A stretch of 60,000 nucleotides of DNA from Cristatella mucedo. Taxonomy: Eukaryota; Bryozoa; Phylactolaemata; Cristatellidae. Where the stretch lies: NCBI GenBank assembly GCA_009760855.2, contig WPIO01000012.1:7625501-7685500 (forward strand), written 5' to 3'. Position numbers and translations under genes: made by a program. Below are positions 44,601 through 50,690 of this stretch, in pieces. The notes beneath the pieces are model-generated. The model had not been told where the DNA came from. It worked only from the letters and a program-made list of their open reading frames with translations, and did no database searches. Numbering within the stretch: position 1 is the stretch's first letter; the number at the start of each line of letters is the position of its first letter.

Positions 44601-45982
44601 AGACACTTAAACTCCAGGTTTTGTAGTGCTCGACATACACAAATGAGCGATTGGAGTCGATGGCAACATAGTCTGCATAGTTCACACAGTCTGCATTCGT
44701 ACAGATGAGGGACTAAACCTTATTGTAGTTTATAAGTTGTGCAAACACATACCTATAGTACATAAACGTATATTTTCCATATACAGGCGAATATATCTAT
44801 ATAGTAATGTGTATAGCATGTATACAGGTATTACAGATGTGCTTCTATCAAAACCAACAGACAAGTAATAATAATACATTTGTATATCTCCTTTAGAGAA
44901 CTCGGTGTCTTTCAGGGAACTTAACAGATGCTTTAAGGGAAGCATGATCAATTAGTTTAAGTGACATCCACCTATCAACAAGCATAAAATGGCTACAGGT
45001 AACATGCACAGTGTCGACACGCAATATGTTTAGAGGTAGCATGCACAATCAGGACAAATTAGCACACTGAAAAAAATCACCAGGACTGAGAAACTGGTGC
45101 GATTTCAGTTTCTTTTTAAATGTGATCATGTTAGGGAATGTCGTGAAGTCAGCGGAGAGTGAGCTCCAGGCTTTGGGAGCATACGAACTAAGGGCATGGC
45201 TTCCGAAGGATTTGAGGTTGATTCGATGCACAGGTAAGCCATTAGAATCAGAAAAGTGAGTGGTACGATACCTAGGTTGTTTGGAAGTAGTTCTGTTAGA
45301 AAAGTTGGAGCCAGCGAATGAAAGGATCTAAAATAAAGTGACAAATCCTCGGCGAGCTGCTTGATTGGGAGCCGGTGCAGGTCACCCAAAAGTGGTGTTA
45401 TGTGGCAACTGAGACGCTCACAATATACAAATCTATCTGCAGAGTTTGGCACCAACTGTAAGCGCCTGATTGCACAGGCCGGTAGACCAGCGGGCAGTGA
45501 GTTAAACAAGTCGAGACACGGGATGTCACAAATGCACGGACCAATGCCAATGTCAAAGTAACCGGGACCCTCGCTGTCAAAGGCCAGGTAAAATTTAGTA
45601 ACCGGCGAGCCTACCTCATTGTTAGTGCTGTCCTTGATGTCGCTTAGGGCTTTCTCACCACGTTGTTTGTCGCGGCACACCATGTGGACGGCTCCGCCTC
45701 TCTTTGCCAGCTCAAGTGCCGTGCATTTCCCAATACCGCTGTTGGCTCCTGTTATCATAAACACGCGGTCCCTAAGATCGACCTGCAGATCTTTGGGATC
45801 AAAAGACTTTGATGCCGCTAAGAAACCGTTCCTAAAGCAGACCGGAATCACCAACACTACACAATGATTCCACAACTTAGCGAGGCTACGAAAATCCGCC
45901 GCTACCGCCGCGGGCAAGTAACTAACTTCGTGAATTCACTCATTCCTTTGGCCAAAAATACAGCGTTCCTAATGAAACTCAT
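22734..45982 (-). CDS. DHRS12: DHRS12-like short-chain dehydrogenase/reductase, complete; exons (5'->3') 45982-45927, 45831-45615, 37367-37272, 34544-34463, 32642-32581, 30277-30079, 28077-27940, 22864-22734
   Basis: This is an NAD(P)-dependent SDR-family oxidoreductase. The physiological substrate of DHRS12 is not well established. Eight exons join in consistent phase to 326 codons plus stop, close to the vertebrate DHRS12 length. In order I see an N-terminal [19 protein letters not shown] resembling vertebrate DHRS12, the cofactor motif [14 protein letters not shown], the NNAG motif, the structural Asn in NFATN, the catalytic Ser in VSSGGM, the catalytic YAQNK (Tyr-x3-Lys), and a C-terminal [11 protein letters not shown] block. 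All catalytic residues are present. The gene is convergent with the Smad gene. Intron sizes range from 95 bases to 8.2 kb, mostly filled with LINE and SINE copies. Exon 3 is short and was placed by phase and motif. Confidence 0.93.
23270..25035 (-). mobile_element. LINE copy, long but heavily decayed
   Basis: It starts with the tail ATAATGCACTTGATAAAG and AGAACTCAATCTCTTTCTAG, then follows the family order (AGTTCCAGGCTTTGGGAGCA, TGAAAGCCTAGATTGT, CTTTGATAGGAATACCACG) up to about 25.03 kb with many indels. It lies in the last DHRS12-like intron in the gene's orientation. Confidence 0.75.
25043..25107. repeat. Short tandem repeat, three copies
   Basis: AGAAGTAATTCATATT occurs three times within 65 bases. 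Confidence 0.85.
25150..25284 (-). mobile_element. SINE-A copy
   Basis: The reverse complement begins GGTGAGCCGTGATGGCACGT and keeps the B-box area (GTGGTTTCGAATCCTGTG); the body is shortened. Confidence 0.75.
25708..25830 (-). mobile_element. LINE 3' tail fragment
   Basis: An AAT run, then CACTTTTGATATCGTACCCT, CAGAGAACTCAATCTCTTTC and TAGGCACTTTACATTTGCAG. Confidence 0.85.
27229..27440 (-). mobile_element. LINE 3' end fragment
   Basis: TTTGCATAGCACCCTCAGAG, CAAGGCACTTTACAGAT, then ACCAAATGATTGGTGGTAAC, as in the copy at 30,286. Confidence 0.8.
27940..28077 (-). CDS. DHRS12: DHRS12-like exon 7
   Basis: It reads [39 protein letters not shown] and PSGLFFL, between acceptor TTTGTAG and donor GTACGG. 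If not spliced, the frame stays open to a stop at 27749 with a hydrophobic tail; see findings. Confidence 0.95.
28664..28818 (+). mobile_element. SINE-A, 5'-truncated
   Basis: It begins within the head at GCATGCTTTCGCGACCTTG and is otherwise a good copy with B box GGGTTCGATTCCTGC, body and an ATTT tail. Confidence 0.85.
28825..29060 (-). mobile_element. Internal LINE fragment
   Basis: GACATGTTGGAAGACTGGGA, AAAGCCTAGATTGTGCTTGG, then GGTTCCTCGGATGAC, matching the RT motif B-C region of the longer copies. It directly follows the SINE-A tail. Confidence 0.7.
29086..29235 (-). mobile_element. SINE-B copy, minus strand
   Basis: Reverse complement: GATGCTCGCCTTTAACTAGT, CGTGGGCTCCAGCCC, then AAAGCGCCTGGATATAGAC and GTTAGGGTGCTATACAAAT. 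Head and shared tail are both recognisable. Confidence 0.7.
30079..30277 (-). CDS. DHRS12: DHRS12-like exon 6: catalytic Ser and YxxxK
   Basis: It opens [19 protein letters not shown], continues to [20 protein letters not shown] and ends [10 protein letters not shown]. It carries both the catalytic serine and the Tyr-Ala-Gln-Asn-Lys active site, plus the HPGWADT signature of this family. The acceptor is TTCCCAG and the donor GTAAGT. Confidence 0.97.
30286..30520 (-). mobile_element. LINE 3' end fragment next to DHRS12-like exon 6
   Basis: The AAT run starts only about 9 bases from the exon 6 acceptor, followed by GTATAGCACCCTCAGAGAAC and CTAGGCACTTTACAGATGCT. The insertion therefore abuts the polypyrimidine tract. 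Confidence 0.85.
31160..31765 (+). mobile_element. LINE copy, plus strand, RT C-terminal part and 3' UTR
   Basis: It reads [20 protein letters not shown] in a broken frame (about 31,343-31,400), then 3' UTR blocks such as CATGCTGCCACTAACCATG and a tail AGAAAGAGATTGAGTTCTCT. Orientation is opposite to most copies. Confidence 0.75.
31780..32520 (+). mobile_element. Second plus-strand LINE copy, split by a SINE-A
   Basis: RT C-terminal sequence to about 32,090, then a SINE-A-like insert, then the LINE resumes near 32,236 (CCCCCGAAAGCCTGGAACTC) and ends in the stem-loop tail AAGTGCCTAGAGAGATTTAA and ATT repeats at about 32,520. Confidence 0.7.
32094..32235 (+). mobile_element. Degenerate SINE-A inside a LINE
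   Basis: CTACGACCTCCCTAAGTCGT, GCAGTGGGCAAAGCGG, TATCGCTGCAAGCAGTTGTG and a GATGAGTCTGCAGAATTAGC end follow the SINE-A order. Confidence 0.65.
32581..32642 (-). CDS. DHRS12: DHRS12-like exon 5
   Basis: It reads [20 protein letters not shown] then V, between acceptor CTTGCAG and donor GTAAGA. The exon is 62 bases. It aligns with the helix just before the catalytic serine strand. Confidence 0.93.
33090..33178 (+). mobile_element. Degenerate LINE 3' tail
   Basis: GAAATGCTTAGAAAATGATT then TAGTTCTCTTAGGGCATTAT resembles the stem-loop tail. Confidence 0.5.
34010..34235 (-). mobile_element. LINE 3' end fragment
   Basis: An AAT run, TTGCACTTGATAAAGCGCCC, CTTTCTAGGCGCTTTACATT, AGTAAGTAAAATCATGCTTG and the 3' UTR block CATGCAAATGTGGTTAGTGG. 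Highly similar to the 48.3 and 56.5 kb copies. Confidence 0.9.
34463..34544 (-). CDS. DHRS12: DHRS12-like exon 4: NNAG motif
   Basis: It reads [20 protein letters not shown] then NFATNVL plus one base. The acceptor is TGTAG and the donor GTAAGT. It carries NNAG and the structural Asn of the SDR fold. Confidence 0.95.
34870..35036 (+). mobile_element. SINE-A copy, divergent
   Basis: GCCGTGATAGCCCATGGAGA, CATCACGACCGAGGTCGTTG, ATTCGAATCCTGCAGTTGGG, then a body ending GAGGCTATTAAATCAGC. Confidence 0.8.
35565..35655 (+). mobile_element. SINE-B, 5'-truncated
   Basis: CCAAGGTCGAGGGCTCGAGT, GGCATATGTGAAGCACCTGA, then the shared tail with GTCCTCTTATGGCTCTATAC. Confidence 0.75.
35985..36880 (-). mobile_element. 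LINE copy split by a SINE-A insertion
   Basis: The ATT run and tail at 35,995-36,070 are followed by family blocks (GTTCCAGGCTTTGAGACCAT; GAAAGTAGATTGACTTGACT) to about 36,585. A SINE-A lies at 36,600-36,735. The LINE then resumes (AGAAGGCCAGAAGGGATTAA; GAAAGCCTAAAATGTGCTTG) to about 36,880. Confidence 0.75.
36600..36735 (+). mobile_element. SINE-A, 5'-truncated, inside a LINE
   Basis: TTGCTCTTCATGACCGAGGT, GTTCGAATCCTGAAGTGGGC and TATACAAATGAGGCTGTTAA mark head, B box and body. Confidence 0.75.
36960..37130 (+). mobile_element. LINE 3' UTR and tail, plus strand
   Basis: TGTGCTTATGCATGCTGACC, CATCCTTTGCAGCAGATATT, then a degenerate stem-loop tail. Confidence 0.65.
37272..37367 (-). CDS. DHRS12: DHRS12-like exon 3
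   Basis: The acceptor TTGTAG precedes it and the donor GTATGA follows. The 96 bases in phase 0-0 read [20 protein letters not shown] then [12 protein letters not shown]. This fills exactly the gap between exon 2 (ending NNE) and exon 4 (starting VNNAG), with the LxxxDMSSP pattern expected of SDR strand 3 and the following helix. The intron upstream is 8.2 kb and LINE-rich. Confidence 0.9.
38570..38601. repeat. (CT)n microsatellite
   Basis: Uninterrupted CT repeat of about 32 bp. Confidence 0.95.
38662..38712. repeat. Short tandem duplication
   Basis: TTTGACCGAGACTTAGCTGA and TTTGACCGAGACCTAGCTGA adjoin. Confidence 0.85.
38969..40985 (-). mobile_element. LINE copy, longest here (about 2 kb), L2/CR1-like RT
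   Basis: Reading the minus strand: [14 protein letters not shown] (upstream of RT), [36 protein letters not shown] (motif A), [20 protein letters not shown] (motif B), a CTFAVI where the FADD catalytic motif is expected, [23 protein letters not shown], then the 3' UTR and stem-loop tail ending at the AAT run. The catalytic aspartates are lost and frames are broken, so this copy is dead. The 5' end is truncated. Confidence 0.88.
41009..41098 (+). mobile_element. LINE 3' tail, plus strand
   Basis: TTCCTTTGCAGCAAATGTAA, ATGCCTAGAAAGAGATTGAG, TCCTCTGAGGGCGCTATATC and a terminal ATT run. Confidence 0.85.
41410..42505 (-). mobile_element. LINE copy lacking its terminal tail
   Basis: 3' UTR blocks from 41,410, then on the minus strand [20 protein letters not shown]-like RT C-terminal sequence (ORF 42,106-41,726: [20 protein letters not shown]), continuing to the motif B-C region near 42,420-42,500. 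Confidence 0.82.
42713..44390 (-). mobile_element. LINE copy, about 1.7 kb
   Basis: The AAT/AAC run and tail TTTGTATAGCACCCTCAGAG are followed by 3' UTR. The minus-strand RT C-terminal ORF (43,474-43,013) contains [20 protein letters not shown] and [21 protein letters not shown] core remnants reach 44.39 kb ([17 protein letters not shown]). Confidence 0.87.
44866..45560 (-). mobile_element. LINE copy adjoining DHRS12-like exon 2
   Basis: AAT run and tail, 3' UTR, then RT C-terminal residues on the minus strand ([37 protein letters not shown]). The copy ends near 45,560, about 55 bases from the exon 2 donor. Confidence 0.87.
45615..45831 (-). CDS. DHRS12: DHRS12-like exon 2: Rossmann cofactor motif
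   Basis: It encodes [19 protein letters not shown], then [20 protein letters not shown] and [19 protein letters not shown], ending NNE. The TGxxxGxG glycine motif is intact. The donor GTAGGC follows. A LINE fragment ends only about 55 bases downstream in the intron. Confidence 0.95.
45927..45982 (-). CDS. DHRS12: DHRS12-like exon 1 (start codon)
   Basis: ATG at 45982-45980 opens [19 protein letters not shown], which aligns with the start of vertebrate DHRS12. The donor is GTTAGT, after two bases of the last codon. The intron that follows (45926-45832) is only 95 bases and ends CTGCTTTAG. This start is chosen because the open frame running through exon 2 has no ATG of its own and meets a TGA inside the mini-intron's reading frame. 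Confidence 0.85.
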
Positions 45983-46950
45983 TTCAGCGACTCCAGGCTC
46001 TAAAAATATCCGGACGTGTATCCGCACGCAGTGAAAGACGCAGACGGACTGGTTAAATAACAGCCTGCAAGGCCGCAGCTAAGGACGGCAGGGGCGTGGC
46101 TGGTGTTGTTGAACCAGAGACTCGTCTCTGGAAAGTACCCTCTATCGCGACCTAAAAAAGGTCACGAAGTTACACGCGGAAGGGATGTTAAATGCTCACT
46201 CAAGCTACAATGGCAGACGATGTGCTCAACGCAGGAAACTGTTGTATCAGCTCCTCTTTACTAGGGCCTCATCGGAACAGATACACTACCAGCAGAGTTG
46301 AGCCGGACTTGCGATATTTCTAGCGAAAAGACAGGTGACCCACAATTCTAGTGACTTAATCGTTTTAAAAAGAAAATAAATTGAAGTCACTGCAAAATTA
46401 CATGATGTGGACAAAAACTAGCTAGGCGACGCACCGGCAAGGTGTTGAAACCCCTAGATTGTTGGTAATCTTAAAATTAATTAAGCAATTCTGTGCAGTT
46501 CAGAATGTCTTCTCAATAGGCTACTAGATGGTAACCCCATCATAGATCTATGCCAAAGGAGTAGGAGGACGATGGTCCCACAGACATTGGTCATCACTCA
46601 AAAAATAAACAGGTCAGCTGAGACGGTTAGTGATGGTCGATCAGTCAACACTGCAAAATACCTATCCATATACTGCTAATATTATGCAAAAATAAATATG
46701 AAAGCCTAAAATTATTCTTCGGGAGGATGTGATAAAATAAAGGCTTTGAAGATTAGCCTCTTCTTAAGACCGAGTGCGGATATCAGGCATAGCGGGAAGG
46801 CATATGTCTATGGGGAACTTCGCTCGCGATTTGATGGTGGTCCTATTGCCGGAAGTCAAGGAAAATGGTTAAGCATCTCCAAGGGTGTGTATAGAGAATC
46901 CCACCGAACTCTTGCCAGCCGGAATTTATTCGAGTGAATCCTTTTTGGCG
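45983..46950. other. Upstream region of the DHRS12-like gene; no feature recognised
   Basis: This should include the 5' UTR and promoter of the minus-strand gene. I see no clear TATA box. The plus-strand 63-codon ORF at 46,746-46,937 has no recognised similarity and abuts the LTR-element fragment. Confidence 0.5.
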
Positions 46951-46959
46951 ACTATATGC

Positions 46960-47250
46960 AGCGCGCCGAACCGACGGAGTTAACTGCGCGAACTTCTGAA
47001 GCCCGAGTATAGTAAACTACCCAACATGCGTGGCTAGCGGTGGTCCCGACCCCGAAAGCGGACCGCTACAGCACCCCAAGATACGAGCAGTTAACTGAGT
47101 AGCTGGCAAAACAAGACTGCACAGTCCATATTGCACTTAGCTGTTTGTTGCCGTAGGTTCGACTCTTGCGCTCTCGAGGTGTAGTATCGCATCGACTGCG
47201 GAAGCTGCCGCCCTGAGCTCTGTCGGTCGTTTCCCTTATACTCGCTTTCA
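46960..47250 (-). mobile_element. LTR-element fragment, minus orientation
   Basis: It is an inverted partial copy of 49,738-50,100. In minus orientation it reads an internal part (GACCGACAGAGCTCAGGGC...), then GTGCTGTAGCGGTCCGC and LTR-like sequence ending near CGGTTCGGCGCGC. The left part of the LTR (in plus coordinates below 46,960) is missing. Confidence 0.65.
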
Positions 47251-47400
47251 TCTGAACTCCTGACCTCGCTCGTAGCTTCTATTTTCTTGGACCCTAGCTC
47301 TTGGTGTCCGTTCTCAGGATTATTCGCTTCCGCCTGTAATTTATTCGATGGCTCCTGCGCCAGCTTGCCATCCTTTCGCTCTTTGTCTAATGGAGTACAT
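47093..47400 (-). CDS. Unassigned element ORF without an ATG start (about 100 codons)
   Basis: One minus-strand frame is open from about 47,400 to a TAA near 47,095, with residues such as KDGKLAQEPSNKLQAEANNP and SDESEYKGNDRQSSG. It is charged and Ser/Gln-rich, as gag-type or disordered proteins often are, but I recognise no domain. It overlaps the LTR-element fragment, so an element origin is likely. Confidence 0.25.
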
Positions 47401-47558
47401 TAGTCGGTCCGCATTCTGACCGCTCTTCGTCTGCTCCATTCTAACCTGAGCGGATCTCGCTATCAGACTGACACCTCGCTTCCCTCCCGGTTAGCTAATG
47501 CGACCCGTACCCAATTCTACTTGTCTAGATCCGCCCGCGACGGGTGGCTCTAGGTGCC

Positions 47559-48312
47559 CTAGTCGAACCCACAAATGCAAGGGCTAGTATCGCGGCTAAC
47601 CTGAGAGCTGCACCTGTACACTTTTGTAGTTTTGCTTTTCCACTGAAGGAGCTGCTCTGTTTTGCCATCAGTGCTTTTTGTTTTATGTGGTAGGCTTACT
47701 GTTCTACTTCGTTTTTTCTTCCACCCTGTCCGATTTGTGATCTCGAAATAGCGGACGTGTTTTAATATCAGGTTTGCACTCAGCTTTTGCACGCTCCCCG
47801 CCTTTGGTGTGTCTTAGCCTTCACCGTGTCCCACCATTGATGTGGCGTAGCCTGCCCTGAATGGGCAATGCACTTCTTGAAAGGGGCTTGGAAATACGAT
47901 TAAATTTGGCGATATAAACTTTAGAAAATCCACTGCAGCATGTCGAGACATGGCGAAATCAAAAAAAGGACACTGCAGGGATCTTATCTGTAAGTAAATA
48001 TGTGGTCGTTAGTAGGAGGCCTGCTAAGAGTTCCGTCTTCCTGCGTGTTGCAAAGCGCAAGGGTCAGCTCGCCAGCTTTTATAGAGCAGACCGCTTCCGA
48101 CTGGAATTCAATTTTATGGACTGACGGCAGAAAGTTTAGGCTATTTGGCAACGAAAGTGGCACATAAGGGTTAGACGAAGGGAAACTAGGCAAGACTGCC
48201 TTCAACCTACTGACAAATTCGGCGGCAAATTCGCAATGGTTTTGGGCCGCTTTGTCGAAATTGTTGGAACTCTGCATCAGATCAAAGAGATCGAAGATAA
48301 TTTTGAACAACA
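47559..48312. other. Unassigned region between LTR fragment and LINE
   Basis: Minus ORFs at 47,792-47,559 (77 codons, Lys/Ser-rich) and 48,313-47,984 (109 codons) have no recognised similarity. The stretch may be further element interior. Confidence 0.35.
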
Positions 48313-48317
48313 TGCGT

Positions 48318-49316
48318 AATAATAATAATAATAATGCACTTGATAAAGCGCCCCCAGAGAACGCAATCTCTTTCTAGGCGCTTTACATTTGCTGCAAAGG
48401 GAAATGCAATTGAATGGTAAGTAAAATCATGCTTGAAAAACAAACAAAATGAATAATATGGTTAGGGGTGACATGCACAGGGTCAGCATGCAAATGTGGT
48501 TAGTGGCTGCATGCACAGTGTCAAACGCATAAGCACATCAAGGACGAATCACAGGGGCCCACTAAATGCTGTCCTAAATAGGTGTGTTTTTAAGTTCCTT
48601 TTAAATGTGGTCAGGTCGGGGGATGTTCTGACGCAGGTCGGGAGGGAGTTCCAGGCTTTGGGAGCATACGAACTAAATGCACGGTCTCCAAAGGATTTAA
48701 GGTTTTTACGAGGTATTTGTAGACTGTTGTATTCCGAAAAGCGGGTGGTACGATGCTTGGCCTGATGGGGTAGTATATCTGAGAGATAGGCTGGAGACAT
48801 AGAATGAAGGGACCTAAAAGTGAGCGACAAGATCTTGAAGTCAATCCGTTGCTTGACTGGTAGCCAGTGCAGGTCGGCGAGAAGTGGAGTAATGTGGCAA
48901 CTGCGACGCTCACGACAGACAAGCCTAGCTGCAGAGTTTTGCACCGGCTGCAATTGCCTGATCGCACATGCTGGTAGGCCAGTAAGCAGTGAGTTGCAGA
49001 AGTCGAGACGGGATGTCACGAATGCATGGACCAACTTAGACGTGGTATCCTTATCTAAACAAGCCCGAATTTTAGCAATGTTATGAAGCTGAAAATAGGC
49101 AGATTTGACTGTGGAGCTGATATGTTTGTCTAACGAGAGGTCGCTTTGGAATATGACACCTAGATTTCGAGCTTATTCAACTGGAGATATGCTGGCAGAG
49201 CTAATTTTGAGCGGCAGCCTTTCCAGTTTCTAAATCACACTGGGTTTGCCCATAACTAGTAAGTTAGTTTTATCATCGTTAAGTTTTAGAAAATTTGCTG
49301 CCATCCATGTGCGTAC
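48318..49316 (-). mobile_element. LINE copy, well preserved 3' kilobase
   Basis: AAT run, intact stem-loop tail, 3' UTR, and an unbroken 161-codon minus ORF (49,034-48,549) with [39 protein letters not shown] and LADLHWLPVKQRIDFKILSL, the conserved region after the RT core in L2/CR1 elements. The copy is nearly identical to 56,515-57,290. Confidence 0.92.
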
Positions 49317-49324
49317 CTTCAGAT

Positions 49325-49443
49325 AGCTTTTGCAGGAGCCATGCTGTTGGCAGTGACACTTTGGTATGCTAAATTGGTCAGATTATGGAGGTGCAGGAGA
49401 TGAGTAAATGTTAGTTATTACTTCATCAGACAAAGTGCAAGTA
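49325..49443 (+). repeat. 119-bp direct repeat, copy 1
   Basis: AGCTTTTGCAGGAGCCATGC to CATCAGACAAAGTGCAAGTA. It recurs at 50,572-50,690 with one difference that I can see (GGTATGC versus GGTATAC). Confidence 0.95.
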
Positions 49444-49609
49444 TTCAAAAAAGTTGGACCGAAAAGCGAAAATACTTTGCATGGGATACGGTTTATTTGG
49501 CTGCAAGAAGCGTACTCCTCTGCCAATAAAGCACTGTTTTGACAAACTGGTGGCGTTCTGATGCAATAGTCCAACCAGTCGCCGGATCTACGTCTCGAAT
49601 AACATTCAC

Positions 49610-49625
49610 GGAGAGAGAGCGAGAG

Positions 49626-49722
<97 letters not shown>
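49610..49722. repeat. (GA)n microsatellite
   Basis: About 110 bp of GA repeats within the LTR-element fragment. The plus ORF crossing it reads Arg/Glu repeats. Confidence 0.97.
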
Positions 49723-49737
49723 GTATGAACGATATGA

Positions 49738-50254
49738 CTGACAGAGCTCAGGGCTGCAGCTTCGGTAGTCGATCAGAGACTACGCCTCGAGAGCACGAGA
49801 GTCAAATCTACGGCGACGAACAGCTAAGTGCAACTTGGACTGCGCGGTTGTGTTCTGCCGGCTACTCAGTTAGCTGCTCATATCTTGAGGTGCTGTAGCG
49901 GTCCGCCCTCGGGGACGGGACCACTGCTAGCGACGCAGGCGTGTGGTGGCTTATTGTAGTCGGGCTTCGGGAGTTCTCACGCAGTTAACCCCGTCGGTCC
50001 GGTTCGCGCCGCGTAAACACGTAAGGTAGTTTATTATAGTCGGGCTTCGGGAGTTCGCGCAGTTAACTCCGTCGGTCCGGTGCGCGCGGCGTAAAGCGCT
50101 TTCGCCGGCGCGTAACCACTACTAACATGCCCTCAATAAACTGTTGCTTTCCGCACCCAGTTGTGGCCGCCTGTGTTTTAACCGCGCTGCAGCCAGCGAT
50201 GCACTACTCCATCCACCGGTAGAGAGCCAGGGGACGAGCTTCTGCGCGGTTACA
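49738..50254 (+). mobile_element. LTR-element fragment with LTR-like sequence at 49,894-50,254
   Basis: An internal part (49,738-49,893) leads into TGTAGCGGTCC. The LTR-like segment ends GCGCGGTTACA, so its ends are TGTA...TACA. AATAAA near 50,137 fits a plus-strand polyadenylation signal. A tandem duplication of about 75 bp lies inside (49,952-50,100). I see no target duplication, as expected if the left side is element interior. Confidence 0.6.
49952..50100. repeat. Tandem duplication of about 75 bp inside the LTR
   Basis: TAGTCGGGCTTCGGGAGTTC, GCAGTTAAC and CCGTCGGTCCGGT occur twice in order. Confidence 0.88.
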
Positions 50255-50571
50255 AATTCATACATACCTACTATCAGCATATCTGTTTGTTATTAGGCTG
50301 TCATTAAATATTTTTTGAAGTTGTGTGAAACTTTAGTATGCCTGGCATCGTGTAAAGTGCTCTTGGTACTCTAATGAACTAGCAGGCACAGCAGCTGCGG
50401 CCATACTACGAAGATTTTGGACGACTGTGTGTATGTGCACATGTTCACTCTATGAAATTCTAAATTGCGGTAAATTAGCTATTGTACTCAGTATTAACTG
50501 CAGCCGTAAGCTTTTTAAGAGTCTGCCTGAGTCGCTTGCCTTACAGACCGTATTGTACAATCATTTCTTTG

Positions 50572-50690
50572 AGCTTTTGCAGGAGCCATGCTGTTGGCAG
50601 TGACACTTTGGTATACTAAATTGGTCAGATTATGGAGGTGCAGGAGATGAGTAAATGTTAGTTATTACTTCATCAGACAAAGTGCAAGTA
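50572..50690 (+). repeat. 119-bp direct repeat, copy 2
   Basis: The second copy of 49,325-49,443, in the same orientation 1,247 bases downstream. Confidence 0.95.

Noticed and set aside
45126-45917. A 263-codon minus ORF joining a dehydrogenase N-terminus to a reverse-transcriptase tail
   Set aside because: It reads through the exon 2 donor into the intronic LINE and starts at a TTG inside the mini-intron. The correct splice forms join exons 1, 2 and 3 in phase, so the chimera is an artefact.
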